The notes: generated by a model not told the origin, from the sequence alone. Numbered from the stretch's first letter, positions 16,716 through 25,235 are shown. The stretch: 64,000 bases of DNA from Actinoplanes auranticolor (GCF_018332655.1 NZ_BOQL01000041.1:1-64000), one strand, 5' to 3'. Numbers and translations are program-made.

Positions 16716-17803
16716 GGCAACCAGGCCCGCAGCTGGAACTCGCCGGTCGCGGTGGGGCCGTGGTCCAGGCGCCCGCCGGCGAGCTGCACCCGTTCGCGCA
16801 GCCCGACCAGTCCGGTGCCCGAGCCCGGCAGCCCGGAGCCCCCGGCCCGCAACGGGTTGCCGACCTCCACCACCAGCCCCTGCTCGGCGTGGCCGGTGAC
16901 CGCGACCCGGACGTGGGCGCCGGGCGCGTGCTTGCGGGCGTTGGTCAGCGCCTCCTGCACGACGCGGTAGGCGTGCCGCCCGACCCCGGCCGGCACCCCG
17001 TCGGCGGCCAGTCGCAGCTCCACCCGTTCCCCGGCCTCCCGGGACTGCGCGATCAACGCGGGCACGTCGTCGAGGGTCGGCTGCGGGCGGTCCTCGGCCG
17101 GCTCGCGCAGCATGCCGATCACCTGGCGCAGCTCCTCCAGCGCCTCGTACGCGCTCTGCCGGATCACCCCGGCCGCCTCCCGCTCGCTGCGCGGGGCGTC
17201 GCGGCGCACCTCCAGCGCGCCGGCGTGCACCGCGAGCAGGGAGATCCGGTGGGCCAGCACGTCGTGCATCTCCCGGGCGATCCGTTCCCGCTCGGCCAGC
17301 CGGGCCTGCTCGACCCGCAGTTCGTCACCCTGCTCGGCCTCGCGGGCCCGCTCGGCCCAGGACCGGACCAGCCGGCGCTGGGAGCGGACCAGCATCCCGA
17401 TCCCGACGAGGATGACGTGCAGCAGCACCAGGAACGTCGTCGCCTCCCAGTAGATGCGGGTGGGGCCGAGCGCGATCAGATAGACGGTGGCCAGCGAGAC
17501 CGCGTGCACCGCGGTGACGGCGACGGCCACCGCGGCGGTGCGGTACAGCGCAACGCCGAACAGGGCGATCGGGGTGGCACCCATGGGCAGCCCGAAGAGC
17601 AGGCCCAGCACGACGAGGACGAGGGCGAGCGCGACCGGGCGGCTGCGGCGGTACCGGATCAGGGCGGTGATCGCGACCGTACCGGCGACCAGCTCGACCC
17701 CGATCGGCCAGCCGTCGCCCTCGTTCAGGGTGGTGGCCAGGAAGAAGCTGCCCAGGGCCAGGGCGGTGCCGGCCAGGGCCGCTTCGACGAGCCAGCGCCT
17801 CAT
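16703..17803 (-). CDS. Sensor histidine kinase, NarL-partner (HisKA_3) type
   Basis: 366 residues from the ATG at 17803. The N-terminal half carries several membrane helices (AALAGTALALGSFFLATTL, ALALVLVVLGLLFGL, IALFGVALYRTAAVAVAVTAVHAV, TTFLVLLHVILVGIGMLV) with no large sensor domain. A HisKA_3 dimerisation helix follows (ERIAREMHDVLAHRISLL, with the phospho-His), then the ATPase (VVQEALTNARKHAPG, GTGLVGLRERVQLAGGRL). The signal is probably membrane or envelope derived. A GTG start at 17905 is in frame, but it would run through the perfect palindrome at 17857-17880, so the shorter start is preferred. Confidence 0.9.
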   Translation of the reverse strand: MRRWLVEAALAGTALALGSFFLATTLNEGDGWPIGVELVAGTVAITALIRYRRSRPVALALVLVVLGLLFGLPMGATPIALFGVALYRTAAVAVAVTAVHAVSLATVYLIALGPTRIYWEATTFLVLLHVILVGIGMLVRSQRRLVRSWAERAREAEQGDELRVEQARLAERERIAREMHDVLAHRISLLAVHAGALEVRRDAPRSEREAAGVIRQSAYEALEELRQVIGMLREPAEDRPQPTLDDVPALIAQSREAGERVELRLAADGVPAGVGRHAYRVVQEALTNARKHAPGAHVRVAVTGHAEQGLVVEVGNPLRAGGSGLPGSGTGLVGLRERVQLAGGRLDHGPTATGEFQLRAWLPWTP

Positions 17804-17856
17804 GACTGGACCGTACTGTGCCGGGGACAGCCCGCGCAGTGGCCGGTCGGCGACCG

Positions 17857-17880
17857 CCACGTCGACTTTGGTCGACGTGG
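17857..17880. promoter_or_regulatory. Perfect 10-bp inverted repeat between kinase and YqeB-like gene
   Basis: CCACGTCGAC (17857-17866), spacer TTTG, GTCGACGTGG (17871-17880). The two arms are exact reverse complements. It lies between the divergent histidine-kinase and YqeB-like genes, 54 bp from each start codon, which is where an operator for the adjacent NarL-type regulator would be expected. A hairpin role is less likely because both genes are transcribed away from it. Confidence 0.6.
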
Positions 17881-17934
17881 GTGCGACCACCGCCGGTAGC
17901 GGCACCCCGCGAGCACGCCGGAGACTCGGCAGCC

Positions 17935-18606
17935 GTGGACAACGAGACGATCGTGGCGACCCCGGTGTGGGTCCGTGCGGCGGTGTGGACCGCGCTGCCG
18001 GCGGCCGGGGCCGGGCTGGGCTGGGTGGTACGCGAGCTGCCGGGATGGATCCTGCGGATCCCGTTCGTGCCGATGCGGGGGCCGCTGCGCCTGGTGGACC
18101 GGTGGGGCGAGCCCGAGGCGACGATCGGCGCGGTGCTGCTCGGCGCGATCGCCGGACTCGTGCTGGCCGGACTCGTCGACCGGGAGTCGCTGACCGTGCG
18201 CCTCTCCGGAACCGAGGTGACGCTGACCCGCCCGGGCACCACCCGGACAGTGCCGCGCGGTGCCGTCGCGGTGGCGTACCGGGAGGGTGACCAGCTCGTG
18301 CTGCTCGGGCCGACCGGGCGGGAGGTGGCCCGGGAGCCGTCGCACCTGCCGGTCGCCCGGCTCGCCGCGGCCTTCGGCACCGTCTGGGCGGCGCAGGACC
18401 CGTACGAGGGCTCCTATCGGCGCTGGGTGCCGGACCTGCCGGATGTCCCGGCGGAGGCGGCGGCGCTCTTCGCCGCCCGGCAGCAGGCCCTGGACAAGGG
18501 CGACAGCGACGACGCCCGGGACCTGCGCGAGGAGCTGGCCCGGCTCGGCTTCGTGGTGCGCGACCGCAGGAAGCGTCAGCACTTCCGCCGGGCGGAAGGG
18601 ATCTAG
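17935..18606 (+). CDS. YqeB-like membrane protein
   Basis: 223 residues from the GTG at 17935, preceded by GGAG; starts further upstream would include the palindrome. Two membrane helices are seen (VRAAVWTALPAAGAGLGWVV and IGAVLLGAIAGLVLAGLV), with a loop containing RIPFVPMRGPLRL. A cytosolic PH-like strand region follows (LTVRLSGTEVTLTRPGTTRTVPRGAVAVAYREGDQLVLLG) and a charged C-terminal helix (QQALDKGDSDDARDLREELARLGFVVRDRRKRQHFRR). This matches actinobacterial proteins named YqeB family; their function is not established. It is divergent from the two-component system and may be its target. Confidence 0.7.
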   Translation: MDNETIVATPVWVRAAVWTALPAAGAGLGWVVRELPGWILRIPFVPMRGPLRLVDRWGEPEATIGAVLLGAIAGLVLAGLVDRESLTVRLSGTEVTLTRPGTTRTVPRGAVAVAYREGDQLVLLGPTGREVAREPSHLPVARLAAAFGTVWAAQDPYEGSYRRWVPDLPDVPAEAAALFAARQQALDKGDSDDARDLREELARLGFVVRDRRKRQHFRRAEGI

Positions 18607-19424
18607 ACCGTCGCGGCGACCACCCAGATGGTCAGGACCGCGAGGAACTCGCCGTCCGCGCCGGCCTGCTCCACCTGGTCGAACCAGCGCTCGCGCAGCC
18701 CGGTCGGGGTCATCCAGGACTCCTGGGGCACCTGGGGGTTGACCATCGGCAGCACCACCGCGGCCGAGTCCGGATCGGGGAAGTAGCACGTCACCGGGGT
18801 GGCACTGATGTCGCGCAGGCCGTAGCCGACCAGCCGGCGCCGCAGGGTGCGGCCCATGTCGAGCCGGCGCGGGGTGAGCCGGCCGTGCATGTGCGCGACG
18901 ATCGTCTCGGCCAGCGCGGCGTCCACGCCGTCGAAGGCCAGCGAGTCCCAGTCCGTGTCGAGCAGGCAGAGCCGGCCACCCGGGCGGATCACCCGGATCA
19001 GCTCGCCGATCGCCACGTCCGCGTCGTCCACGTGCTGCAGCACCCGCTCGCACCAGACGCCGTCGAAGCTGTCGTCGGGCAGGTCGAGCTCGGAGACGTC
19101 GCCGGTCACGTACCGGATGTCGCCGCCGTCGTGGCGCTCGCGGGCGGCGCCCAGCGTCGCCGCGGAATGGTCCAGGGCGACCACCTGACCCCCCGGCGCC
19201 ACCGCCGTGGCCAGTGCCCGGGCGACGTCGCCGGCACCGCAGCCGGCGTCCAGCAGGCGCTGCCCGGGGGCCGGGCGCAGCGCCTGCCACGCGGTGTGCC
19301 GGACCCGGCGGATCTCGGGATGACGGGACATGCCCTCGAGGGCCGCCACCAGCATGGCGAACATGTCCGGCGGGATGGCATCGAGGTCCGCGAAGGGGGT
19401 GCGGTCCAGCTGTGCGGGCTCCAT
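18603..19424 (-). CDS. Class I SAM-dependent methyltransferase
   Basis: 273 residues from the ATG at 19424 (GGAG upstream). The SAM-binding core is complete: LLDAGCGAGDVARALA (motif I), VVALDHSAATLGAARER, VTGDVSELDLPDDSFDGVWCERVLQHVDD and RVIRPGGRLCLLDTDWDSLAF. The C-terminal third (GRTLRRRLVGYGLRDISATPVT) resembles small-molecule methyltransferases of the UbiE/ArsM sort. The substrate is unknown. The gene is divergent from the GGDEF gene, 94 bp away, and its TAG stop shares CTAG with the convergent YqeB-like gene. Confidence 0.88.
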   Translation of the reverse strand: MEPAQLDRTPFADLDAIPPDMFAMLVAALEGMSRHPEIRRVRHTAWQALRPAPGQRLLDAGCGAGDVARALATAVAPGGQVVALDHSAATLGAARERHDGGDIRYVTGDVSELDLPDDSFDGVWCERVLQHVDDADVAIGELIRVIRPGGRLCLLDTDWDSLAFDGVDAALAETIVAHMHGRLTPRRLDMGRTLRRRLVGYGLRDISATPVTCYFPDPDSAAVVLPMVNPQVPQESWMTPTGLRERWFDQVEQAGADGEFLAVLTIWVVAATV

Positions 19425-19518
19425 GGCTCCGATCGTCGCGCGGCGCGGCCCGGGCGGTGAGCGCCGGTCAATCTTCCGACACGGGAAGCCTCGGATTCCG
19501 GAAGTTTTCACCGATCGG

Positions 19519-20970
19519 GTGACTGTGACCCGCATTCGGCAGCTGCTGCCCGCCGGCAACCTGGACCGCACCCGGCTGGCCGCGACGGCCCTCGGCTGCC
19601 TGGGGCTGGCCGCCGCCCTGGCCCAGGTCGGCAACGAGTACCGGTCGCCGGGCTGGCACCGGGCGTCGTTCCTGGCCATCGTGCTGGTGATGGCCGCGGT
19701 CGTGCTGACCCATCTGCGCGGCCGGGCTCCGTGGTGGGACGCGGTCACGCTGCCGGTGCTGATCACCGTCGGCGGCGCCGGCCTGCGGGACCCGCTCGCG
19801 ACGATCGGGCTGTCCTTCGCGGTCGCCCTGGGCCTGTCCCTGTACGGGCCGACGGGCCTGTGGGTCCTGCGGACAGTCGGCACTTTCGCGGCTATACCGG
19901 TAGCAGTGGCCATTTCGCCGATCTCGCTCGGCCGGGTCATTTCCTGGCACTCCCCCACCGTGCTCGGCATGCTGCCGATGCTGGCGCTGATGAGCGCGAT
20001 GATGCGCGGCATCTACCTGGCTCTGCGGCACCAGGAACGGGTCAGCGCGCGCGACGCCGTGCTGGCGCAGACCGGCAGCCGCATGATCAGCCTCACCGAG
20101 GTGACCGCCGTCCGCCGGCTGGGCGTCGAGGCGGCGAACGCCATCGTCGCCCTGACTCCCGGGGTCGCCATGGTGATCCTGCGCCGGGACGAGCGGGGCC
20201 TGTTCGTCAAGGCCGTGGCCGGTCTGCCGGAATCGTTGCTGGACCGGACCGTGCCCGAGTCGGTGGTGACCGGTCCGGCCGGGCTCGAAGAGCTGGCGCC
20301 CGGGTTCCGGCACTGGCGGGTCGAGACGTTCTCCGCGGACCTGCACCTGCTGGTCGGCGGACGTAACCCGGTGGCCGAGGACGTGGTGGCGGCGTTCCGT
20401 ACGGTGTCGAACCAGGTGGTGCTCGGGGAGGCGGCCTGCGTCTCGCACGCCGAACTCGACCACCGGGCGCACCACGACCACCTCACCGGGCTGCCCACCC
20501 GCGACAAGTTCTTCCGCGAGCTCGACGCGGCGACGGCCGCGGGGACGCCGGGCAGCGTCGCGCTGCTGCTCATCGACCTGGACGACTTCAAGGCGGTCAA
20601 CGACACGTACGGGCACGCGGCCGGCGACGAGCTGCTGGTGGAGCTGGCCGGCCGGATCGTCCGCGCGGGCGGGCCCGGCAGCGTGGCCGCCCGGCTGGGT
20701 GGTGACGAGTTCGCGCTGCTGCTGACCGGACTCGGCGGGCCGGGCGACGCCGACGCGACGGCCCGGACGGTGAGTGCCGCCATCGTCGCGCCGGCGCGGC
20801 TCACCGACGCCACGGTGACGGTCGGCGCGTCCATCGGCATCGCCGCGGCCACGGCGGGCTGCACGGCCGGCGAGCTGACCCGGCACGCCGACGTGGCCAT
20901 GTACGCGGCCAAGGCGCACGGCAAGAACCGCGTCGAGCGCTACGACCCGGAGCGCCTGCAGCCCGCCTGA
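19519..20970 (+). CDS. Membrane-bound diguanylate cyclase (GGDEF), with GAF-like middle domain
   Basis: 483 residues from the GTG at 19519. Five or six membrane helices fill residues 15-165. A GAF-like segment (about 185-315) follows (VTAVRRLGVEAANAIVALTPGVAMVILRRDERGLFVKAVAG), then a GGDEF domain (DHLTGLPTRDKFFRELD, LLLIDLDDFKAVNDTYGHAAGDELL, RLGGDEF at 394-398). The catalytic motif is intact, so it should make c-di-GMP. Where the inhibitory I-site RxxD would lie, five residues before GGDEF, the sequence reads GPGS, so no product inhibition is expected. The start has no clear ribosome-binding site and could be the GTG two codons on. Confidence 0.88.
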   Translation: MTVTRIRQLLPAGNLDRTRLAATALGCLGLAAALAQVGNEYRSPGWHRASFLAIVLVMAAVVLTHLRGRAPWWDAVTLPVLITVGGAGLRDPLATIGLSFAVALGLSLYGPTGLWVLRTVGTFAAIPVAVAISPISLGRVISWHSPTVLGMLPMLALMSAMMRGIYLALRHQERVSARDAVLAQTGSRMISLTEVTAVRRLGVEAANAIVALTPGVAMVILRRDERGLFVKAVAGLPESLLDRTVPESVVTGPAGLEELAPGFRHWRVETFSADLHLLVGGRNPVAEDVVAAFRTVSNQVVLGEAACVSHAELDHRAHHDHLTGLPTRDKFFRELDAATAAGTPGSVALLLIDLDDFKAVNDTYGHAAGDELLVELAGRIVRAGGPGSVAARLGGDEFALLLTGLGGPGDADATARTVSAAIVAPARLTDATVTVGASIGIAAATAGCTAGELTRHADVAMYAAKAHGKNRVERYDPERLQPA

Positions 20971-21016
20971 GCGGCCCGGACGCCCGGTGCCCGGCGGCGG
21001 TGAAGATCGCGGGACG

Positions 21017-21022
21017 TAGGAT
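21017..21022 (+). promoter_or_regulatory. -10 hexamer TAGGAT; probable leaderless start
   Basis: TAGGAT lies 7 nt before the ATG at 21030 inside GACGTAGGAT, the same ten bases that precede the LacI gene start at 29237. Transcription would begin at the start codon. Confidence 0.5.
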
Positions 21023-21029
21023 CCGGTCC

Positions 21030-22049
21030 ATGACGGCTACACGGATCGGACTGGTGGGGTACGGCTCGGGCGGGCGGATCTTCCACGCTCCCCTGCTCGC
21101 GGCGGCGGACGGTGTCGAGTTCGCGGGTGTGGTGACGCGTTCCGCCGAGCGGCGCGCCGAGCTGGCCAAGGGTCACCGGGACGTGCCCGCCTTCGACTCG
21201 CTGGCCGATCTCGCCGCGGCGGGCGCCCAGGCCGTCACCATCTCGACCCCGGCCGCCACGCACGCGGCCCTGGCCCGGGAGGCGATCGCCCTCGGGCTGG
21301 CCGTGGTGGTGGACAAGCCGTTCGCGCTGGACGCGGAGGCCGCCCGCGAGGTCACCACCCTGGCCGCCGACGCGGGGGTGCTGCTCAGCGTCTATCAGAA
21401 CCGCCGCTGGGACTCCGACCTGCTGACCCTGCGGCGCCTGATCGGCGAGGGCGCGCTCGGCGAGGTCCGCCGGTTCGAGTCCCGCTTCGAGCGCTGGGCA
21501 CCGGACCGGGAGCCGCCCGCGGCGGGCGGTGGCACGCTGCTCGACTTCGGCGCGCACCTGGTGGACCAGGCGCACCTGCTCTTCGGCCCGGCCACCCGGG
21601 TGTACGCGGAACTGCGCGGCGACGGCGACCTGGACGACGACGTGTTCGTGGCCCTGCACCACGCGAGCGGCGTCGAGTCGCACCTGTGGGGCAGCTGGCG
21701 GCAGGCGGCGCCGGGCCCGCGCCTGCGGGTCAGCGGCACGACGGGCGCCTACATCGTCGACGGCATCGACGGCCAGGAAGCGGCGCTCAAGGCCGGCCGC
21801 TCCCCCGCCGACCTGGGCGACCGGTGGGGGGCCGAGCCGGAGCACGTGTGGGGACGGCTCTACCGCGGTGCCACGGGCGCGCCGGTCCGCAGTGAGCGCG
21901 GCCGGTGGGACACGTACTACCCGGCGTTCGCGGCGGCCGTCCGGGGCGAGGCGCCGGTCCCGGTCGACCCGTGGGACTCCGTCCGCAACATGGACGTGCT
22001 GGACGCCGCCCGGATCAGCGCGACCACCGGCGAGACGGTCGGTCTCTAG
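21030..22049 (+). CDS. Gfo/Idh/MocA-family NAD(P)-dependent oxidoreductase
   Basis: 339 residues from ATG 21030. The N-terminal Rossmann fold shows IGLVGYGSGGRIFHAPLLAA, a GxGxxG variant, then AVTISTPAATHAALAREAIALGLAVVVDKPFALDAEAA with the catalytic EKP-type lysine as DKP. The C-terminal sheet domain has GGGTLLDFGAHLVDQAHLLFG with the conserved Asp/His. Members oxidise or reduce sugars and inositols. No dedicated sugar operon is attached, so the substrate is open. Its TAG stop shares CTAG with the convergent amidohydrolase. Confidence 0.9.
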   Translation: MTATRIGLVGYGSGGRIFHAPLLAAADGVEFAGVVTRSAERRAELAKGHRDVPAFDSLADLAAAGAQAVTISTPAATHAALAREAIALGLAVVVDKPFALDAEAAREVTTLAADAGVLLSVYQNRRWDSDLLTLRRLIGEGALGEVRRFESRFERWAPDREPPAAGGGTLLDFGAHLVDQAHLLFGPATRVYAELRGDGDLDDDVFVALHHASGVESHLWGSWRQAAPGPRLRVSGTTGAYIVDGIDGQEAALKAGRSPADLGDRWGAEPEHVWGRLYRGATGAPVRSERGRWDTYYPAFAAAVRGEAPVPVDPWDSVRNMDVLDAARISATTGETVGL

Positions 22050-23110
22050 CGCGGCCGTACGTGCGGGCCCAGGACGCGGGCGGTGGCGAGCGATTCGGCG
22101 AAGGTGGCCGGTTCCAGGTCCAGGCCGGCCGGCAGCCAGGCCGGTTCGCCCTGATCGGGATCGGTCGTGGCGGCCAGGATGTCGGCCGGGCTCAGGCCCG
22201 CCTGCGCCAGCGCGCGCAGCTCGCGCGGGTTGATCCCCGGCGGTAGCGGGCCGTTGCCCAGGTCGGTGCCGTAGCGGACTTTTCCGCCGTGGCCGAGGAA
22301 TCGCCGCAGGTTGCCCAGGGCCACGTCCCGCTCGGGCGTCGCGGTGCCCCAGCCGTGGATGTCCAGCGTGCTGATCCAGGTCGTCCGGGCCGCGCTGTCC
22401 CGGATCAGGCCGTCGTCGAGGGCCTCGGTCCACGGGGTGTGCGCGAGCACGTCGGCCCCGGCGGCCAGGGCGGCGGCGACCGTGCCCGGTCCCTCCGCGT
22501 GCACGACCACCGGCAGCGCGGCCGCGTGGGCCGCCTCGACCACCGCGGCCAGCGTCGCGTCGCTGAGCATCGGGCCACCGGCGTGCGCGGTCACCTTGAT
22601 CAGCGTCGCGCCGCCGGCCCGCGCCTCGGCGACCGCCTCGGCCGCCTCCGCCGCCGACCGGACCTCACGGCAGCTGCCGGCAGGCGCCCACGACCGGTCA
22701 CTGGGATAGCCGCCGGGGGCGATCAAAAACGGACCGGCGAAGCGTACGGCGGGGGCACCGCGCGCCGCCTCGGCCGCGACCTTCGCCGGTACGCCGCCCA
22801 GGTCCCAGACCGACGAGATCCCGCCGGCCTGCACCGTCGGCAGATCCACCAGCGCGGAGTGCACGTGCGCGTCACACAGCCCCGGCAGCACCGTCCCGGG
22901 CAACCGCCGCCGCACCGCCCCGGCCGGCACCTCGGCCACCGGCACGATCTCCCGGCCACCGGACGCCTCGGCGCGGGCGACTGCCCCGGCCTCAGCGACC
23001 GCTCCGGCCGCCGTGACCGGCCGGGCCGGGCCCAGCGCCACCCCGGTGCGCAGCCGGCCGTCCCACCACAGCGAGTCCGGGAGCAGCCAGTCCGGGCCCG
23101 CCGGACTCAC
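22046..23110 (-). CDS. Amidohydrolase, third gene of the kynurenine operon
   Basis: 354 residues from the GTG at 23110, inside the GTGA that ends kynU. It has the metal-dependent amidohydrolase layout: a short beta-sandwich strand, PGLCDAHVHSALVD (HxH), LIKVTAHAGG (bridging Lys), VVVHAEG, VLAHTPW and VRYGTDLGNG (catalytic Asp). It resembles imidazolonepropionase-like enzymes. Because it is translationally coupled behind kynA and kynU and no arylformamidase gene is nearby, it could hydrolyse N-formylkynurenine or a later amide. That is inference; related members act on many cyclic amides and dipeptides. Confidence 0.85.
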   Translation of the reverse strand: MSPAGPDWLLPDSLWWDGRLRTGVALGPARPVTAAGAVAEAGAVARAEASGGREIVPVAEVPAGAVRRRLPGTVLPGLCDAHVHSALVDLPTVQAGGISSVWDLGGVPAKVAAEAARGAPAVRFAGPFLIAPGGYPSDRSWAPAGSCREVRSAAEAAEAVAEARAGGATLIKVTAHAGGPMLSDATLAAVVEAAHAAALPVVVHAEGPGTVAAALAAGADVLAHTPWTEALDDGLIRDSAARTTWISTLDIHGWGTATPERDVALGNLRRFLGHGGKVRYGTDLGNGPLPPGINPRELRALAQAGLSPADILAATTDPDQGEPAWLPAGLDLEPATFAESLATARVLGPHVRPR

Positions 23111-24336
23111 GACTGTTTCTCGAGCAGGGTGCGCAGCACGGCCAGACCCCGGTGCACCTCGGTGAAGCTGGTGCTCAGCGGGGCCGGGCCGATCCGGATG
23201 CCGTCCGGGCGCCGGTAGTCCGGGATGACGCCGTTGTCCCAGAGGCTCTCCAGCAACTGCTCGAAGCCGGGACGGCGCAGCGTGACGTGGCCGCCGCGCT
23301 GCTCCGGCTCGCGCGGGCTGACCACCTCGACGCCCAGCGGCGCCAGCCATTGGTCGGCCACCTCCAGCACATAGCCGGTGAGCAGCACGGACTTGGCCCG
23401 CACGGCCTCGATGCCGGCCTCGGCCAGCATGTCGAGGTTGGCGTGCAGCGGGACCATGGCCAGGATCGGCGGCGTGCCGCTGAGCAGCGCCCGCGCCCCC
23501 TCGGCGGGCTCGTGGCCGGGGCCCATCTCGAACGCCGCCCGGTGGCCCATCCAGCCCTGGATCGGCTGCCGCAGCTCACCCTGCAGCCCGCGGCGCAGAT
23601 AGCCGAAGGCCGGCGCGCCCGGGCCGCCGTTGAGGTACTTGTACGTGCAGCCCACGGCCAGGTCCGCACCCCAGTCGTCGAGGCGCACCGGCACCGAACC
23701 GACCGAGTGGCTCAGATCCCACAGCGTCAGCGCGCCCGCGGCGTGCGCGATCCGGTTGATCTCCGCCGCGTCGGCGAGCCAGCCCGACCGGTACGCGACG
23801 TGGCTGAACAGCACCAGCGCGGTGTCCCCGTCGACCACCTCGGCGACCTGGGCCGGAGTGATGCCGGTGGCCGGGTCCGTCTCGATCCACACCAGGCTCA
23901 GGCCACGCTCGGCGGCGATGCCCTCCAGCACGTACCGGTCGGTGGGGAAGTTGTCGGTGTCCAGCACGACCTTGCGCCGGCCGGGGCGGGCATCGACCGC
24001 CGCCCGGGACAGCTTGTAGAGCAGCACCGTCGTGGAGTCGGCCACCACGACCTGGCCGGCGGCGGCACCGAGCGCGACCGCGCCGAGCCGGTCGCCGAGC
24101 TGCAGCGGCCACTCCAGCCAGCCGTCAGTCCAGCCGCGGATGAGCCGGCCGGCCCACTGCTCGCGGACGAACTCGTCGAGCAGCTGGGCGGTGGCCCGCA
24201 GCGGCCGGCCCAGCGAGTTGCCGTCCAGGTACGAGACGACGTCGAAGCCGTCCGGGGTCAGAAAACGCTCGCGCAGGTGGGCCAGCGGGTCGGCGGCGTC
24301 GAGGGCCTCGGCCCGGGCCAGCAGGTCGTCACTCAC
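23107..24336 (-). CDS. kynU: Kynureninase
   Basis: 409 residues from the GTG at 24336, overlapping the kynA stop (GTGA). A PLP-dependent fold-type I enzyme that cleaves kynurenine (or 3-hydroxykynurenine) to anthranilate and alanine. Seen: VVSYLDGNSLGRPL near the N-terminus, ADSTTVLLYKL, LVLFSHVAYRSGW, LWDLSHSVGSVPV with the PLP Asp, and VGCTYKYLNGGPGAPAF with the PLP-binding Lys. Length fits the family. Coupled to kynA before it and the amidohydrolase after it, so the three products are made in step. Confidence 0.95.
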   Translation of the reverse strand: MSDDLLARAEALDAADPLAHLRERFLTPDGFDVVSYLDGNSLGRPLRATAQLLDEFVREQWAGRLIRGWTDGWLEWPLQLGDRLGAVALGAAAGQVVVADSTTVLLYKLSRAAVDARPGRRKVVLDTDNFPTDRYVLEGIAAERGLSLVWIETDPATGITPAQVAEVVDGDTALVLFSHVAYRSGWLADAAEINRIAHAAGALTLWDLSHSVGSVPVRLDDWGADLAVGCTYKYLNGGPGAPAFGYLRRGLQGELRQPIQGWMGHRAAFEMGPGHEPAEGARALLSGTPPILAMVPLHANLDMLAEAGIEAVRAKSVLLTGYVLEVADQWLAPLGVEVVSPREPEQRGGHVTLRRPGFEQLLESLWDNGVIPDYRRPDGIRIGPAPLSTSFTEVHRGLAVLRTLLEKQS

Positions 24337-25190
24337 GCGCCCGCCACGCCGATCTCGGTCCGGACCGCGTACAGCTCCGGGAAGAAGGTCAGATCGAGGG
24401 CCTTGCGCAGGAAGTTCACGCCGCTGGAGCCGCCGGTGCCGGCCTTGAAGCCGATCGTGCGTTCCACGGTCTTGAGGTGCCGGAAGCGCCAGAGCTGGAA
24501 GTTCTCCTCCAGGTCGACGAACTCCTCGCAGGCCTCGTACGCCTCCCAGTTGGCGTCGGCGTTCTCGTAGATCTTGGTGAACACCGGGACCAGCTCCTCG
24601 TGGTACCGGTAGCCCTGCGTCACGTCCCGCTCCAGCAGCGCGACCGGCACGTCGTGACCGTGCCGGGCCAGGTAGCGCAGGAACTCGTCGTAGACGGTCG
24701 GCGCCTCGAGCGCGCCCAGCAGCAGCTCCTGCGCCGCCGGATCGTCGTCGAAGATCGCGAGCATCCGGCGGTCCTTGTTGCCGAGCAGGAACTCGACCGC
24801 GCGGTACTGGTAGGACTGGAAGCCCGACGAGGTGCCGAGGAAGCTGCGGAACTCGGCGTACTCCGACGGGGTGAGGGTGGCCAGCACCGACCACTGCTCG
24901 GTGAGGCAGCGCTGGATGTGCTTGACCCGGGCCAGGCCCTTCAGCGCCGGCCGCAGGTCGTCGGCGGCGAGCTTGCGCTGCACGGCGCGCAGCTCGTGCA
25001 GGATCAGCTTCAGCCACAGCTCCGAGGTCTGGTGCTGCAGGATGAACAGCAGCTCGTCGTGGTGCTCCGGGACGCTGACCGGGTGCTGCGCCGAGAGGAC
25101 CTGGTCGAGCCGCAGATACCGCCCGTACGACATGTTGACCTTGAAGTCGCGGACGATGCCGGCCTCCAGGGGCCGTTGATTCGACGACAC
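24333..25190 (-). CDS. kynA: Tryptophan 2,3-dioxygenase
   Basis: 285 residues from the GTG at 25190, with a strong GAGGAGGG ribosome-binding site. The haem enzyme opens the indole ring of tryptophan to give N-formylkynurenine. Family segments are clear: SYGRYLRLDQVLSAQHP, HHDELLFILQHQTSELWLKL (distal His and substrate pocket), RVKHIQRCL, GTSSGFQSYQYRAVEFLLG and FKAGTGGSSGVNFLRK (substrate loop). First gene of a kynA-kynU-amidohydrolase operon. A TCAGATG-GTT-CATCTGA inverted repeat overlaps the leader just before the ribosome-binding site. Confidence 0.96.
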   Translation of the reverse strand: MSSNQRPLEAGIVRDFKVNMSYGRYLRLDQVLSAQHPVSVPEHHDELLFILQHQTSELWLKLILHELRAVQRKLAADDLRPALKGLARVKHIQRCLTEQWSVLATLTPSEYAEFRSFLGTSSGFQSYQYRAVEFLLGNKDRRMLAIFDDDPAAQELLLGALEAPTVYDEFLRYLARHGHDVPVALLERDVTQGYRYHEELVPVFTKIYENADANWEAYEACEEFVDLEENFQLWRFRHLKTVERTIGFKAGTGGSSGVNFLRKALDLTFFPELYAVRTEIGVAGA

Positions 25191-25203
25191 GTGCCTGCCC
25201 TCC

Positions 25204-25220
25204 TCAGATGGTTCATCTGA
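25204..25220. promoter_or_regulatory. Inverted repeat TCAGATG-N3-CATCTGA before kynA
   Basis: TCAGATG (25204-25210), GTT, CATCTGA (25214-25220); a third TCAGATG copy is at 25236-25242 over the ychJ stop. On the kynA strand the repeat runs directly into the GAGGAGGG ribosome-binding site. It could be a repressor operator or an RNA hairpin that limits ribosome access. Confidence 0.55.
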
Positions 25221-25235
25221 AGGAGATCACACCCG

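Noticed and set aside
17804..17905. Longer histidine-kinase start (GTG 17905)
   Set aside because: It would place a perfect 24-bp palindrome inside the coding region and add a polar stretch unlike kinase N-termini, which normally begin just before the first membrane helix.
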